Source: Spirosoma sp. 48-14 (GTDB lineage: Bacteria; Bacteroidota; Bacteroidia; Cytophagales; Spirosomataceae). Taken from it: DNA of 64,000 nt. The position numbers and the translations under genes are program-made. The notes under the pieces were generated by a model. That model had not been told where the DNA came from, made no database searches, and saw only the letters and a list, made by a program, of their open reading frames with translations. Below, piece after piece: positions 50,535 through 59,768 of the stretch (position 1 is the stretch's first letter; the number at the start of each line of letters is the position of its first letter). The stretch lies in assembly GCF_001898575.1 (NCBI RefSeq), contig NZ_MKUD01000001.1, positions 249,557-313,556 of the forward strand, in the 5' to 3' direction.

Positions 50535-51413
50535 TTAATAGGCAGCCGAAGCGTCAGCTGATTGCCGTACGTTGACGCCTTCCAGAATAAAGGAGATTAA
50601 ATCTTCATTCAACCGATCTTTTTCGGTCATAAATATGCCGTGTGGGGCACCATCATAGACAATATACTGAGCCGTAGGCAGTGCATTCGCTGTTCGCTCG
50701 CCCGAAGCTTCAATGGGTACCGTCTTATCCGAGTCGCCATGAATAACCAGAGCCGGTACTTGAATCTGAGCCAGATCGTCCCGGAAATCAGTCATGGCAA
50801 ACGCCTTTGCACATTCGACCGTAGCCCGCTGCGAGGCTACATAAGCCCTGGCAAAATCACCATCCAGATGAGCCTGACTAACGGGCTTGCTAATCAGATT
50901 GACCCCATAAAACTGTTTACCGAAGGTTTGCAGGAAATCGGCCCGATCTTTTTGTAGACCATCCAGAATTTCGTCAAATACACTCTGATCTACCCCATCC
51001 GGATTGTCATCTGTTTTCAGCAAATAAGGTGTTACGGCACTTACAAATGCGACTTTTGCCACGCGTGCTCCACCATGCCGACTCATATAACGAGCTACTT
51101 CGCCCCCACCCATCGAAAAGCCAACGAGGGTCACATTTTTCAGATCTAATTCATCGAGAACCGCCTTCAGATCGTCGGCCATTGTATCGTAATCATACCC
51201 ATCCCAGGGTTGCGACGATTTACCAAAGCCGCGACGGTCGTAAGCGACCACCCTTATGCCATGAGCAGGTAGTTCGGCCAACTGATAGTCCCACATTTCG
51301 TGGCCTAATGGCCAGCCGTGGATTAACACCACTGGAGTTCCAGACCCTAAATCCTGATAGAAAAGTTTAACGTCATTGCCGGACGAATCCGTACCTGCTT
51401 TGATGTAGCTCAT
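50535..51413 (-). CDS. Alpha/beta hydrolase, non-heme chloroperoxidase-like
   Basis: A 292-residue alpha/beta hydrolase. Oxyanion region IHGWPLGHEMWDYQ, nucleophile elbow LVGFSMGGGEVARYMSRHG (Ser), acid VIHGDSDKTVPIEASGE (Asp) and catalytic His in YDGAPHGIFMTEKDRLNED. This matches the esterase group that includes cofactor-free haloperoxidases and arylesterases. It has no signal peptide. The natural substrate is not known. Confidence 0.92.
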   Translation of the reverse strand: MSYIKAGTDSSGNDVKLFYQDLGSGTPVVLIHGWPLGHEMWDYQLAELPAHGIRVVAYDRRGFGKSSQPWDGYDYDTMADDLKAVLDELDLKNVTLVGFSMGGGEVARYMSRHGGARVAKVAFVSAVTPYLLKTDDNPDGVDQSVFDEILDGLQKDRADFLQTFGKQFYGVNLISKPVSQAHLDGDFARAYVASQRATVECAKAFAMTDFRDDLAQIQVPALVIHGDSDKTVPIEASGERTANALPTAQYIVYDGAPHGIFMTEKDRLNEDLISFILEGVNVRQSADASAAY

Positions 51414-51570
51414 AACGTAATCAAATTTGTTGAGTTTATCGATTAATTAACTAGAGAACTAACTACAGCTACGAAGAATAGTTTGTCTCGGATTTTTGTT
51501 CAATCGATTTTCAGCAACACCTTATCCAGTGGCCATGAACCTATCCATACCAACAGGTACACTAACAGAT

Positions 51571-52956
51571 CTACAACAGTACGCCCTGAAAAACCTCATC
51601 AAGCCGAGATACAGGCTTAACATTGATTTTATAGTCTTTTGTATCGAGCCCTTTCATGTTGTATTTGGAAATAAATATTTTCTTGAAGCCCAACTTCTCG
51701 GCTTCGGCAATGCGCGATTCAATCCGGCTGACAGCACGTACTTCTCCACCCAGGCCGACTTCGGCCGCAAACGCAACCGAGGGTGAAATGGCAATATCTT
51801 CGTAGCTTGATACAACTGCTGCACAAACGGCTAAATCGATGGCTGGATCTTCGACGCGCAACCCACCCGCAATATTCAAAAACACATCCTGCTGACCCAG
51901 CCGGAAACCTCCGCGCTTTTCCAGAACAGCCAGGAGCATGTTGAGTCGTTTGGCATCGAACCCTGTACTACTCCGTTGCGGAGTGCCATAGGTTGCTACA
52001 CTCACCAGAGCCTGGGTTTCGATCATTAATGGCCGATTTCCCTCCAGCATGGAGCCGATGGTCACGCCACTCAAGGCTTCATCACGCTGTGAAATCAGAA
52101 TTTCAGACGGGTTGGTTACCTGACGAAGTCCCGTACCGAGCATTTCGTAAATACCCAGTTCATCGGTGCTGCCAAAGCGGTTTTTAGTAGTTCGCAAAAT
52201 TCGGTACGTTGTATGGCGGTCTCCTTCGAACGTCAGTACCGTATCGACCATGTGTTCCAGTACTTTAGGCCCAGCCAGCGAACCTTCTTTGGTAATGTGG
52301 CCAATCATAAACACCGGCACAGCACTTTCTTTGGCATACTTCATCAGTTCAGCCGTGCATTCGCGCACCTGCGAAACACTCCCCGCCCCCGACTCAACCA
52401 ACGACGACTGCATCGTCTGAATGGAATCGATAATCAGCACATCCGGCTCAAAGTGCTCTACCACCCGAAAGATATTCTGTGTGGATGTTTCCGACATGAC
52501 ATGGCAGTCGCTGGTGGGGGCATCCAAGCGCTCTGCCCGCATTTTTATCTGTTGCTCGCTTTCTTCACCCGATACATACAGCACGCGCATACCCGTCAGG
52601 CTCAGGGCAATTTGTAATAGGAGTGTCGATTTACCAATACCGGGTTCACCGCCAATCAGCACCAGCGAACCCGGTACGATGCCACCGCCTAATACCCGAT
52701 TCAGCTCAGCATCGGTCGTACGAACACGCGGTTGCTCTTCGTAGTTGATGGCATGAATTGCTTTGGGCTTAGCAGCCACTTTTATATTACCCGGCCCCGA
52801 CGATGGGCTTCGCCAATTGCCTTTCTCGGGTTCGTCTTTCTGGACGAGTTCTTCAACAAAGGTATTCCATTCGCCACAGGAGGGGCAGCGTCCGAGCCAT
52901 TTGGCTGACTGAAGACCACAACTCTGACAGAAATAGGTAGTTTTTAACTTAGCCAT
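51571..52956 (-). CDS. radA: DNA repair protein RadA
   Basis: A 461-residue RadA/Sms. It opens with a four-Cys zinc finger (YFCQSCGLQSAKWLGRCPSC), then the RecA-like ATPase with IGGEPGIGKSTLLLQIAL (Walker A), VLIIDSIQTM (Walker B), the RadA-specific TTKNRFGSTDELG, and a C-terminal Lon-like domain with GLRVEDPAIDLAVCAAVVSS. It helps branch migration in recombination. All expected parts are present. Confidence 0.97.
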   Translation of the reverse strand: MAKLKTTYFCQSCGLQSAKWLGRCPSCGEWNTFVEELVQKDEPEKGNWRSPSSGPGNIKVAAKPKAIHAINYEEQPRVRTTDAELNRVLGGGIVPGSLVLIGGEPGIGKSTLLLQIALSLTGMRVLYVSGEESEQQIKMRAERLDAPTSDCHVMSETSTQNIFRVVEHFEPDVLIIDSIQTMQSSLVESGAGSVSQVRECTAELMKYAKESAVPVFMIGHITKEGSLAGPKVLEHMVDTVLTFEGDRHTTYRILRTTKNRFGSTDELGIYEMLGTGLRQVTNPSEILISQRDEALSGVTIGSMLEGNRPLMIETQALVSVATYGTPQRSSTGFDAKRLNMLLAVLEKRGGFRLGQQDVFLNIAGGLRVEDPAIDLAVCAAVVSSYEDIAISPSVAFAAEVGLGGEVRAVSRIESRIAEAEKLGFKKIFISKYNMKGLDTKDYKINVKPVSRLDEVFQGVLL

Positions 52957-53170
52957 CTTTTGGAGAAACGGTAAACAATATGGCCTAATCAGCGGTTGGA
53001 TATCGGAACTGATTAAACCTTTTCGGCAACAAGTTATCCAACCCGCAACGGGAATTTTAGGGATAACTGCTTACTAATATCAACGCCATTCACTCAAAAT
53101 TAGTTGGCTTTTTGTACCGCAATAAACCGATTTCCGTTAATCAGACAGTACAATCATTTTACAACCAGCT

Positions 53171-53842
53171 ATGAACAAAATCCTGCTTTTCGTTTCACTG
53201 ACTCTACTGCCCGCCTGTGTATTTGCTCAGGGCTTTCAATTTGGTATCAAGGGGGGCGTAAACCTCTCTAAACTTAGCTTTGGCAACTTTGTGTCGACCG
53301 GAAGTAATTCGAATGGATCGCCTAGTGTGAGTGTGGATGGCCAAACCTTCCGCAACAATTTAAATGCGAGTCTGGATAGCCGCACTGGCACCTCCTTCGG
53401 TGTTTATGCCCGTATTGGTAGCAATCTATTTATCCAGCCCGAGCTTTTGTATTCAACCCGTGCTGGTTCGTTCGACGTCATTCGGAATGGGCAAACGGAA
53501 ACCGTTACCGTGAAAACAACCACGTTCGATGTACCTGTTCTACTAGGTATTAAAGGAGGCCCTATTCGGGTGGTAGCTGGCCCCGTGGCTTCGTTCCGCA
53601 TAAATGACAACCAGTCATTAGGCCAGGCAGTAAAGCAATATACCAACGGAACCCTGAACGATGCCTGGTCGCAGGCATACTATGGCTATCAGGTAGGCGG
53701 TGGCCTCGATATTGGTTCTTTCGGACTTGATGTTCGTTACCAGGGGAATATAACCGAAATTGCCCAGATTAAAGACAACTCGTCCCAGTTTAGTCAGGGG
53801 ATGAAAACCTGGCAAATCACGCTCGCATTCAAAATAATATAA
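53171..53842 (+). CDS. Outer-membrane beta-barrel protein (PorT-like)
   Basis: A 223-residue protein with signal peptide (ILLFVSLTLLPACVFAQ) and an alternating beta-barrel pattern: GFQFGIKGGVNLSKLSFGNF, SFGVYARIGSNLFIQPELLY and the C-terminal TWQITLAFKII, ending in an aromatic/hydrophobic strand suited to BAM insertion. Typical of the small PorT-family outer-membrane proteins of Bacteroidota; function unknown. It has its own terminator. Confidence 0.85.
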   Translation: MNKILLFVSLTLLPACVFAQGFQFGIKGGVNLSKLSFGNFVSTGSNSNGSPSVSVDGQTFRNNLNASLDSRTGTSFGVYARIGSNLFIQPELLYSTRAGSFDVIRNGQTETVTVKTTTFDVPVLLGIKGGPIRVVAGPVASFRINDNQSLGQAVKQYTNGTLNDAWSQAYYGYQVGGGLDIGSFGLDVRYQGNITEIAQIKDNSSQFSQGMKTWQITLAFKII

Positions 53843-53869
53843 CAGAAGCTAGTAGATTATAGAAAAACA

Positions 53870-53916
53870 AACCGTTGCTGTCCGCCCGATCGGGTTTGCA
53901 GCAACGGTTGTTTTTT
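53870..53916 (+). terminator. Intrinsic terminator after the OMP gene
   Basis: AACCGTTGCTG (53870-53880) pairs with CAGCAACGGTT (53899-53909), followed by T7; 28 nt past the stop. Confidence 0.88.
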
Positions 53917-54020
53917 TCAATTAACCCACTAAATACGTACAGTCTTTAGTCGAACACCATCCATTTAAACCATTCGTGATATGTTCTGTAAAACGGGCGA
54001 CAAGGGATGGTTTCGACTTT

Positions 54021-54440
54021 TTAATTATATAGCCGGTGCCAGTACTGGGCAAGCTGCTGCGAAATATCTTTCATACGCCGACGTGAAATGGCAACTTCGC
54101 GTCCATCAGCCAAACGAACCTGACGATCCCGATTGAAGATGTTCCGTTGCACATAGGCGAGGTTAACGATGTATGACTTGTGAATACGAAGAAACATGGA
54201 AGCGTCCAAAGTCTTCTCAAATTCTTTGAGTGTTTTCGACACTAAAAACCGCTTCCGATCGCGCGTGTAGAGAAACGTATAATTACCTTCTCCCTGGAGA
54301 CACAGAATATCATCGACCGAAATAAAGATGGTACGGTTTAGATATGGCAACGCAATACGTTGCGCGCTACGCTGATATGAAGCGGGAAAATGGGGAACAA
54401 CAGGAATTGGTTGAACGGACGAGAATACGTTAGCTTCCAT
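54021..54440 (-). CDS. Standalone LytTR DNA-binding protein
   Basis: A 139-residue protein consisting mainly of a LytTR domain (about 40-135): FISVDDILCLQGEGNYTFLY, KTLKEFEKTLDASMFLRIHK, SYIVNLAYVQRN and a VAISRRRMKDIS end. There is no receiver domain, so it is not a classic two-component regulator. It has a perfect -7 promoter element upstream. A paralogous gene lies 253 nt away in the same orientation. Confidence 0.9.
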   Translation of the reverse strand: MEANVFSSVQPIPVVPHFPASYQRSAQRIALPYLNRTIFISVDDILCLQGEGNYTFLYTRDRKRFLVSKTLKEFEKTLDASMFLRIHKSYIVNLAYVQRNIFNRDRQVRLADGREVAISRRRMKDISQQLAQYWHRLYN

Positions 54441-54485
54441 GATAGAGAGTGTTTTGGTTCGTGTTCTAAGTGATTACTGACGAAG

Positions 54486-54493
54486 CAAAACTA
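54486..54493 (-). promoter_or_regulatory. -7 promoter element for the first LytTR gene
   Basis: The minus strand reads TAGTTTTG, a full match to TAnnTTTG, 46 nt before the ATG at 54440. Confidence 0.6.
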
Positions 54494-54628
54494 CCTGATG
54501 GCTACTATCTGGGAAAGAAATAGCCTGATCTACAAGGGGCGTCCAAAGGATTAACCATTTGCAAATCAGACTATTACGAGCCGATCTCGTATTTTATTCA
54601 AGTGAATGTACTCAGAGCATTGCGTAAA

Positions 54629-54638
54629 ACTACGTAGT
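54629..54638. promoter_or_regulatory. 10-bp palindrome between the LytTR genes
   Basis: ACTACGTAGT is self-complementary and lies in the gap upstream of the 54021 gene; LytTR proteins usually bind direct repeats, so another factor would be needed, or it is chance. Confidence 0.25.
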
Positions 54639-54692
54639 TGGAACCTATGTGAATTGCCCTATAATTGATCGGGAAATCCCATGCTTACCTGC

Positions 54693-55124
54693 TTAAACTA
54701 AGGCAACGGGCTGAAAATCCCGAATTCGATCGATAAACATTTGCGCCCGCCGACGAGAGATTTTCACCTGCTGTCCATCTGTAAGTTCAAGCTCCCCTTC
54801 TTTCTTAACGAAGAACTTACGAACAAACCCAAGGTTAACAATGCAAGATTTGTGTACCCGAACAAATGCCTGCCCTTCGAGCATAATTTCATATTCTTTT
54901 AACGTGCGCGATACCAGCATTTTGGTGCCATCTTTTAGAAAAAACTTGGTATAGTTACCACACCCCTCGAGCCTAACTATTTCGTCAGTGGACACCGTAC
55001 GTTTCCGATCATAAAATGGAATGAGTAATTTCTGTAGACAATTTGAATCGGCAATTTTTTCCACACTATTGTGGAAACCTCTGGACACTGTGTCAAAAAG
55101 AGAGTCATTCGCGAATGCATTCAT
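54693..55124 (-). CDS. Standalone LytTR DNA-binding protein (paralogue)
   Basis: A 143-residue protein with a LytTR domain at about 42-132: TVSTDEIVRLEGCGNYTKFF, SRTLKEYEIMLEGQAFVRVH, KSCIVNLGFVRKF and KISRRRAQMF. Its N-terminal 40 residues differ from the neighbour's. The two genes share a clear ancestor within the domain. No sensor or receiver is fused or adjacent. Confidence 0.9.
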   Translation of the reverse strand: MNAFANDSLFDTVSRGFHNSVEKIADSNCLQKLLIPFYDRKRTVSTDEIVRLEGCGNYTKFFLKDGTKMLVSRTLKEYEIMLEGQAFVRVHKSCIVNLGFVRKFFVKKEGELELTDGQQVKISRRRAQMFIDRIRDFQPVALV

Positions 55125-55485
55125 AGCTGTTTGATCGGGTGTTTAATAATGGTTATATAGAGGCTGACATTCAGAAACTTACCAATTTTATATCTGTATC
55201 GGCGCCACTGGTTAACCTGCCTTCTCTGTCGAATCAATCTACAAGAATCAGTCCTACTTACTAAAATCAACGTATATTCATAAAATAATTCTATAACTCG
55301 TTATAAATCAGCAAATACAGCCATTTACTCAACAATACATCTATAATCTACTCCAAATCCGCTTCTTGGTAACGCCCAAATTTGGCCAACGTTAACCAAT
55401 TCAATAATGACCTTATTTCACAGATTGGGCTGCTCTTCTTAGTTTTCCCTACCTTTGCACTAGCGAATGGCTAAATGAGTAACCT
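55125..55485. other. 361-nt gap between divergent LytTR and pheS genes
   Basis: AT-rich, no reading frame or hairpin of note. It contains the pheS promoter near 55425-55457. I saw no T-box or leader-peptide structure; the pheS leader would be only about 20-25 nt. Confidence 0.5.
55450..55457 (+). promoter_or_regulatory. -7 promoter element for pheS
   Basis: TACCTTTG is a full match to TAnnTTTG, with TTG at 55425-55427 as -33 (22-nt spacing), 28 nt before the ATG. Confidence 0.75.
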
Positions 55486-56544
55486 ATGCTGGATAAAGTA
55501 AAAGACCTCTACCAGGAGATTGACCACTATACGATTAGCTCACCAGAGCAATTAGAGCAGTTTCGGATGCGGTTCATCAGCCGCAAAGGCGTGATAACGG
55601 AACTGTTTGAACACTTGAAAACCGTTCCCCAAGCCGATCGCCGGGCTGTTGGGCAGGAATTGAATGGGTTAAAAAATCTGGCACAGGAGCGTTTTGATTC
55701 ATTCAGCCAGCTTATAGAAGAGCAACGTACTGCTGCCAATAGTGCTCCACCAGTCGATCTGACGCTGCCAACCATCCCGAATCTGACCGGCACGCAACAC
55801 CCGCTCACATTGGTTCGGCAGCGTATCATTCAGATTTTTGAGCGAATTGGCTTTAATGTGGCTGACGGACCTGAAATTGAAACTGACTGGTACAACTTTG
55901 GGGCGTTGAATTTCCCCGATAACCACCCTGCCCGCGATATGCAGGATACGTTCTTCATCGAGAAATCGGAGAGCGGTTCCCCTTCGTCCGACGTTTTATT
56001 ACGGACGCATACCTCCAATGTTCAGATTCGTCTGATGGAACGGCAAAAATCCGGTACCGAATTTCGGCCCATTCGGTCTATTATGCCTGGCCGCGTTTAT
56101 CGGAACGAAACCATTTCGGCCCGGGCGCACTGTATGTTCCACCAGGTGGAAGGGATTTACATTGACCGTAATGTTGGTTTCAAAGACCTGAAAGATACAC
56201 TCTACCACTTCGTAAAAGAGATGTTCGAGCCGGGTACGCAGATTCGGTTCCGGCCATCCTACTTCCCCTTTACGGAACCGAGTGCCGAAATCGACATTTC
56301 ATGCCAGATCTGCGGAGGTAAAGGCTGTAACATCTGTAAACATTCGGGATGGGTAGAAATTGCCGGTTCGGGGATGGTTGACCCGCAGGTGATTGCCAAC
56401 TGTGGGATCGACCCCGAAGAATATACAGGCTTCGCTTTCGGTATGGGTATCGAACGGATCACTCAGTTAAAATACGTCGTGAATGACTTACGACTCTATA
56501 CCGAAAACGACGTCCGTTTCCTCCGTCAATTTGAAGGACTCTAA
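55486..56544 (+). CDS. pheS: Phenylalanyl-tRNA synthetase alpha subunit
   Basis: A 352-residue class II synthetase subunit. The N-terminal coiled coil (about 1-95) is followed by the catalytic core: DGPEIETDWYNFGALNFPDN, motif 2 (NETISARAHCMFHQVEGIYI) and motif 3-like GFAFGMGIERITQLKYVVND. A small CxxC pair cluster (CQICGGKGCNICKHSGWVEI) is present, as in many Bacteroidota PheS. It charges tRNA-Phe with the beta subunit, whose gene is elsewhere. It is followed by an inverted repeat and xseA. Confidence 0.97.
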   Translation: MLDKVKDLYQEIDHYTISSPEQLEQFRMRFISRKGVITELFEHLKTVPQADRRAVGQELNGLKNLAQERFDSFSQLIEEQRTAANSAPPVDLTLPTIPNLTGTQHPLTLVRQRIIQIFERIGFNVADGPEIETDWYNFGALNFPDNHPARDMQDTFFIEKSESGSPSSDVLLRTHTSNVQIRLMERQKSGTEFRPIRSIMPGRVYRNETISARAHCMFHQVEGIYIDRNVGFKDLKDTLYHFVKEMFEPGTQIRFRPSYFPFTEPSAEIDISCQICGGKGCNICKHSGWVEIAGSGMVDPQVIANCGIDPEEYTGFAFGMGIERITQLKYVVNDLRLYTENDVRFLRQFEGL

Positions 56545-56553
56545 CTACAATGA

Positions 56554-56628
56554 TTGAATGACAGAATGATTGAATGATTGAATCGACGGGCGCAGGTCTT
56601 TTATTCATTCAATCATTCTGTCATTCAA
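56554..56628. repeat. 24-bp inverted repeat of GATTGAAT words (family C, copy 2)
   Basis: Arms 56554-56577 and 56605-56628 are exact complements, extended by imperfect flanks. The left arm matches the left arm of the 30506 repeat at 28 of 30 bases; both differences are compensated in the right arm. It lies between co-directional pheS and xseA. Confidence 0.85.
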
Positions 56629-56646
56629 CAATTCAATCATTATTTT

Positions 56647-57849
56647 ATGTCTCCCATCCGTCTTTCTGATCTGGCGTTTACCCTTGAAGCTGTTCTGGAT
56701 GAAGCTTTTGGGCAGAAAGCGATGTGGGTAGTCGCTGAAACGAGCGATATCAAGAATTATCCAGATCGGGGCTATTGTTTTCTGACGCTGGTAGAGCGGG
56801 ACTCCGCCAGCCGCGAAACGGTGGCCAAACTGGAAGCCTGCATCTGGCGACGAAATTACCATACCATCGGTGATTTTGAACGGGAAACGGGAGTAGCCTT
56901 CGCACGCAATATTCAGTTGCTGCTGCTTGTATCCGTTGCTTTTAATCCGGTGTACGGCTTACGCCTGGAAATTCTGAAAATAGACCCGTCGTATACGCTT
57001 GGAAACCTCGAACGGGAGCGACAGGCCGTACTAGACTCACTCGTCAAAAATCACCCGGATTTGGTCTGGCTCGAAGCGGGGCATTACATCACCGCCAATC
57101 AGCTTTTACCACGCCCTGCCGTTATCCAGCGAATAGCCCTGATTACGGCTCCCAATTCGGATGGATGGCGGGACTTCCGGCACGAACTGGCCCAGAATCC
57201 GTTTGGATACGACTTTGTGGTCGATGAATACCTGACACAGGTGCAGGGCCAGGGTGCCGAGCGAGCCATATGTGGACAACTGGAACGCATCCGGCTCAGT
57301 GGTATTTCGTACGATGCCGTTGCGATGGTACGCGGAGGAGGTTCGCAGCTTGATTTTGGTTCGTTCGATACCTATCTGATGGGCCATACGGTAGCGGGTT
57401 TCGGTATTCCCATTCTGGCAGGCATCGGGCATGAGCGCAATGTGAGTATCACCGATCTACTCTGTCATCAGAGTGTGAAAACGCCAACTAAAGCAGCTGC
57501 GTTCCTGATTGAACACAATCGACAATTTGAAGAAAGCTGCCTGCAACTTCGCGAACGACTCCGGCTTGCGGCTCGGGAGGCTATGTTGACAGCTCGGGAA
57601 AATCTGGATCGGGAAACCGAACGACTACGATTTGTAAGCCAGGCCTACTTCCGCGAACGCCATACCGATCTTACCGAAAAAGCCGTTACCCTACGCCACC
57701 TCGATCCATCGAATGTGTTACGCCGTGGCTATGCACTGCTGCTGCGCAATGGGCGAATCATTACCCAGGCTGCTAGCGTACAACCAGATGAAACACTTCA
57801 GGTACAGATGCGTGATGGAATAGTAACTGTTACTGTTCTGGAACCGTAG
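56647..57849 (+). CDS. xseA: Exodeoxyribonuclease VII large subunit
   Basis: A 400-residue protein from the ATG at 56647 (SPIRLSDLAFTLEAVLDEAF); the longer frame starts in the inverted repeat and is rejected. OB fold at the N-terminus (about 10-110), then the catalytic domain with LITAPNSDGWRDFRHELAQN, VAMVRGGGSQLDFGSFD and IPILAGIGHERNVSITDLLC, and a long helical C-terminal part. With XseB it degrades single-stranded DNA in both directions. xseB follows 75 nt later. Confidence 0.95.
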   Translation: MSPIRLSDLAFTLEAVLDEAFGQKAMWVVAETSDIKNYPDRGYCFLTLVERDSASRETVAKLEACIWRRNYHTIGDFERETGVAFARNIQLLLLVSVAFNPVYGLRLEILKIDPSYTLGNLERERQAVLDSLVKNHPDLVWLEAGHYITANQLLPRPAVIQRIALITAPNSDGWRDFRHELAQNPFGYDFVVDEYLTQVQGQGAERAICGQLERIRLSGISYDAVAMVRGGGSQLDFGSFDTYLMGHTVAGFGIPILAGIGHERNVSITDLLCHQSVKTPTKAAAFLIEHNRQFEESCLQLRERLRLAAREAMLTARENLDRETERLRFVSQAYFRERHTDLTEKAVTLRHLDPSNVLRRGYALLLRNGRIITQAASVQPDETLQVQMRDGIVTVTVLEP

Positions 57850-57924
57850 CAGTCTGAAACTAGCCAGTGCCGAGACCTATCTACTCGCACACTACCAATT
57901 TTCGAGTCGATAACTTTCAACTCT

Positions 57925-58119
57925 ATGACAATGACGTATCAGGACGCTTACGACCAACTGACAACCTTGGTCGACGAAATTGAAAACGAGCAAGTCCCTC
58001 TGGATGAACTACCTGGCAAAATCCGACTAGCTACCGAGCTCATTACCTTCTGCCAGGAACGACTTCGGGCCGTAGAAACGGAGTACCAGGAAGTTATCGA
58101 AAAACTGCCAAAGCGATAA
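57925..58119 (+). CDS. xseB: Exodeoxyribonuclease VII small subunit
   Basis: A 64-residue helical protein with the XseB pattern YQDAYDQLTTLVDEIENEQV, then LDELPGKIRLATELITFC. It binds XseA and is required for activity. A second Met at residue 3 is an alternative start. Length is slightly short but usual in Bacteroidota. Confidence 0.92.
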   Translation: MTMTYQDAYDQLTTLVDEIENEQVPLDELPGKIRLATELITFCQERLRAVETEYQEVIEKLPKR

Positions 58120-58270
58120 ATTAGGATTTTTATTATAAGGTCGTATCTAACCTTTGCTAAACCTTGCCTAATTTTATCCCCTGTGAAAATAAAGGGGTAC
58201 ATTGTGCCAGAGATCGGTTGTGATGAATGAAGAAGTGCCCACTTACCGCCTGATTGAGTCTGTTGAAAAT

Positions 58271-59599
58271 ATGAATTTATTCGCCAATATAACGAATGTA
58301 TTAAGTTCAGATGTTCTGTCGCGCATAGCAACGTACATCGACGAACCACCTGCTAAAACTACCAAAGCTGTCAACGGTCTTGTTTATACGATTGTTGGGG
58401 GATTAATGAAACGGACCACCAGCGAAATAGGTGTTAATCAGCTTTATAATCATATTCAAAAAGGTCGGTTTGATGGGTCGCTAACTGAAAATATGGCTAC
58501 CGTTCTTCGCGACCCAACTTTAACGAATACGCTTATCATGCAGGGTAACGACGTGATCAGTCACTTACTGCCTGCTATGAAAAGTTCGATTGGCAATATG
58601 ATTTCGGGTTATGCCGGTATCCGTAATTCGTCGGCTATTGCGCTGTTAGGTTTAATTACATCACTCGTTCTTCATGTACTGGGCAAGCAGGTTAAAGATC
58701 AGAAGCTGGATGCCGATGGGCTGGCGGCTTCCCTGTTTACCGAACGCGAAACACTAGTCAATGCGGTGCCGGAGGATTTTATGCCGCAATTAGTGGAGAA
58801 AGTAGGCTTACATCAGGTCGTAGCGGGTCTGGCCATGCCCGCCCGACGGGCAGCCGAGTCGTCGGGACGATCAACCGCAACAGCTACCCGACCAGCCGTC
58901 AGCTATGAGCCTGTCGATGAATCAGATGGAGACAATGAAACCTTGACAAAATGGGGTGTCGGAGCGCTCATCGCCTTGGCTCTCGGTATTGGCGGTTACT
59001 ATCTCTATCAAAATACGCAGCGCTACTCGGATGGTCAGGAAGAGGTAAAAGACGTGACAACTATCACCAGCGACACCGTTCAGACGGATACTGTAGCCCG
59101 ATCGCTGGCCGTTCCGATTGACTCATCTGCCAAAACGCCACCTAAATCAACCTCGGTAGCCGCCATCACCACAGCAGCTCCTTCCACAACGGTAGCGACT
59201 GCTGGCGATCTGACCAGCAAAATAGCGCCTTACCTGGGCAATGCCGCGTTACCCAAAGGGCGTGTTTTCCCACTTACCTCAATCACATTCCCACCGGGTT
59301 CATTTTCAATGACTCCTGGCTCAGAGGCTGGTATTGCTGAGTTGACGACGCTTCTGAAAACCTATCCTAGTCTCCAGGTTCAACTGGTAGGCTATGCCAA
59401 CGATGCCAAAGGCAATATGACGAACAAAAGTCTGTCGTTCAAACGAGTAGTTGAAATCAAGCATCGATTGATGGCGGCTGGTATCGACTATATGCGACTC
59501 GACGCCATCGGGCGTGGCACTGGTGTTTCCAAGGCCGATACTTCGGGTATACCCAAGCCCACCCTACGCAAAATTGACTTAAAAGTGGTAGTCAAATAA
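58271..59599 (+). CDS. DUF937 protein with transmembrane segment and OmpA-like C-terminus
   Basis: From the ATG at 58271 the product is 442 residues; upstream in-frame Mets at 58202 and 58223 would add 16-23 residues outside the domain. Order: DUF937 helical domain (about 1-195, IATYIDEPPAKTTKAVNGLV, VYTIVGGLMKRTTSEIGVNQ), a basic Ser/Thr-rich linker, one transmembrane helix (about 238-258, WGVGALIALALGIGGYYLY), a Thr-rich linker, and an OmpA-type peptidoglycan-binding domain (about 330-442: TSITFPPGSFSMTPGSEAGI, VQLVGYANDAKG, RVVEIKHRLMAAGIDYMRLD). It may link a cytoplasmic DUF937 to the cell wall. Confidence 0.8.
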   Translation: MNLFANITNVLSSDVLSRIATYIDEPPAKTTKAVNGLVYTIVGGLMKRTTSEIGVNQLYNHIQKGRFDGSLTENMATVLRDPTLTNTLIMQGNDVISHLLPAMKSSIGNMISGYAGIRNSSAIALLGLITSLVLHVLGKQVKDQKLDADGLAASLFTERETLVNAVPEDFMPQLVEKVGLHQVVAGLAMPARRAAESSGRSTATATRPAVSYEPVDESDGDNETLTKWGVGALIALALGIGGYYLYQNTQRYSDGQEEVKDVTTITSDTVQTDTVARSLAVPIDSSAKTPPKSTSVAAITTAAPSTTVATAGDLTSKIAPYLGNAALPKGRVFPLTSITFPPGSFSMTPGSEAGIAELTTLLKTYPSLQVQLVGYANDAKGNMTNKSLSFKRVVEIKHRLMAAGIDYMRLDAIGRGTGVSKADTSGIPKPTLRKIDLKVVVK

Positions 59600-59628
59600 A
59601 GGCTCTACTCAGCCAGATCACTATTAGC

Positions 59629-59665
59629 AAAACGCCCTCATGCACACGCGTGAGGGCGTTTTTAT
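59629..59665 (+). terminator. Intrinsic terminator after the DUF937-OmpA gene
   Basis: AAAACGCCCTCA pairs with TGAGGGCGTTTT, 12 bp, followed by T and A residues; 30 nt past the stop. Confidence 0.88.
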
Positions 59666-59768
59666 TTATCTACGATACCTACACCTATAATGAATTTCTC
59701 TCTGTTTTCTCTAAACAACTTCACTCAGCTACAGTTCATAACCCATAGTGACTAACTAATAAACTGGT

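Noticed and set aside
55125..55485. A T-box or attenuator leader before pheS
   Set aside because: The promoter lies about 28 nt before the ATG, too close for a structured leader, and no stem series was visible.
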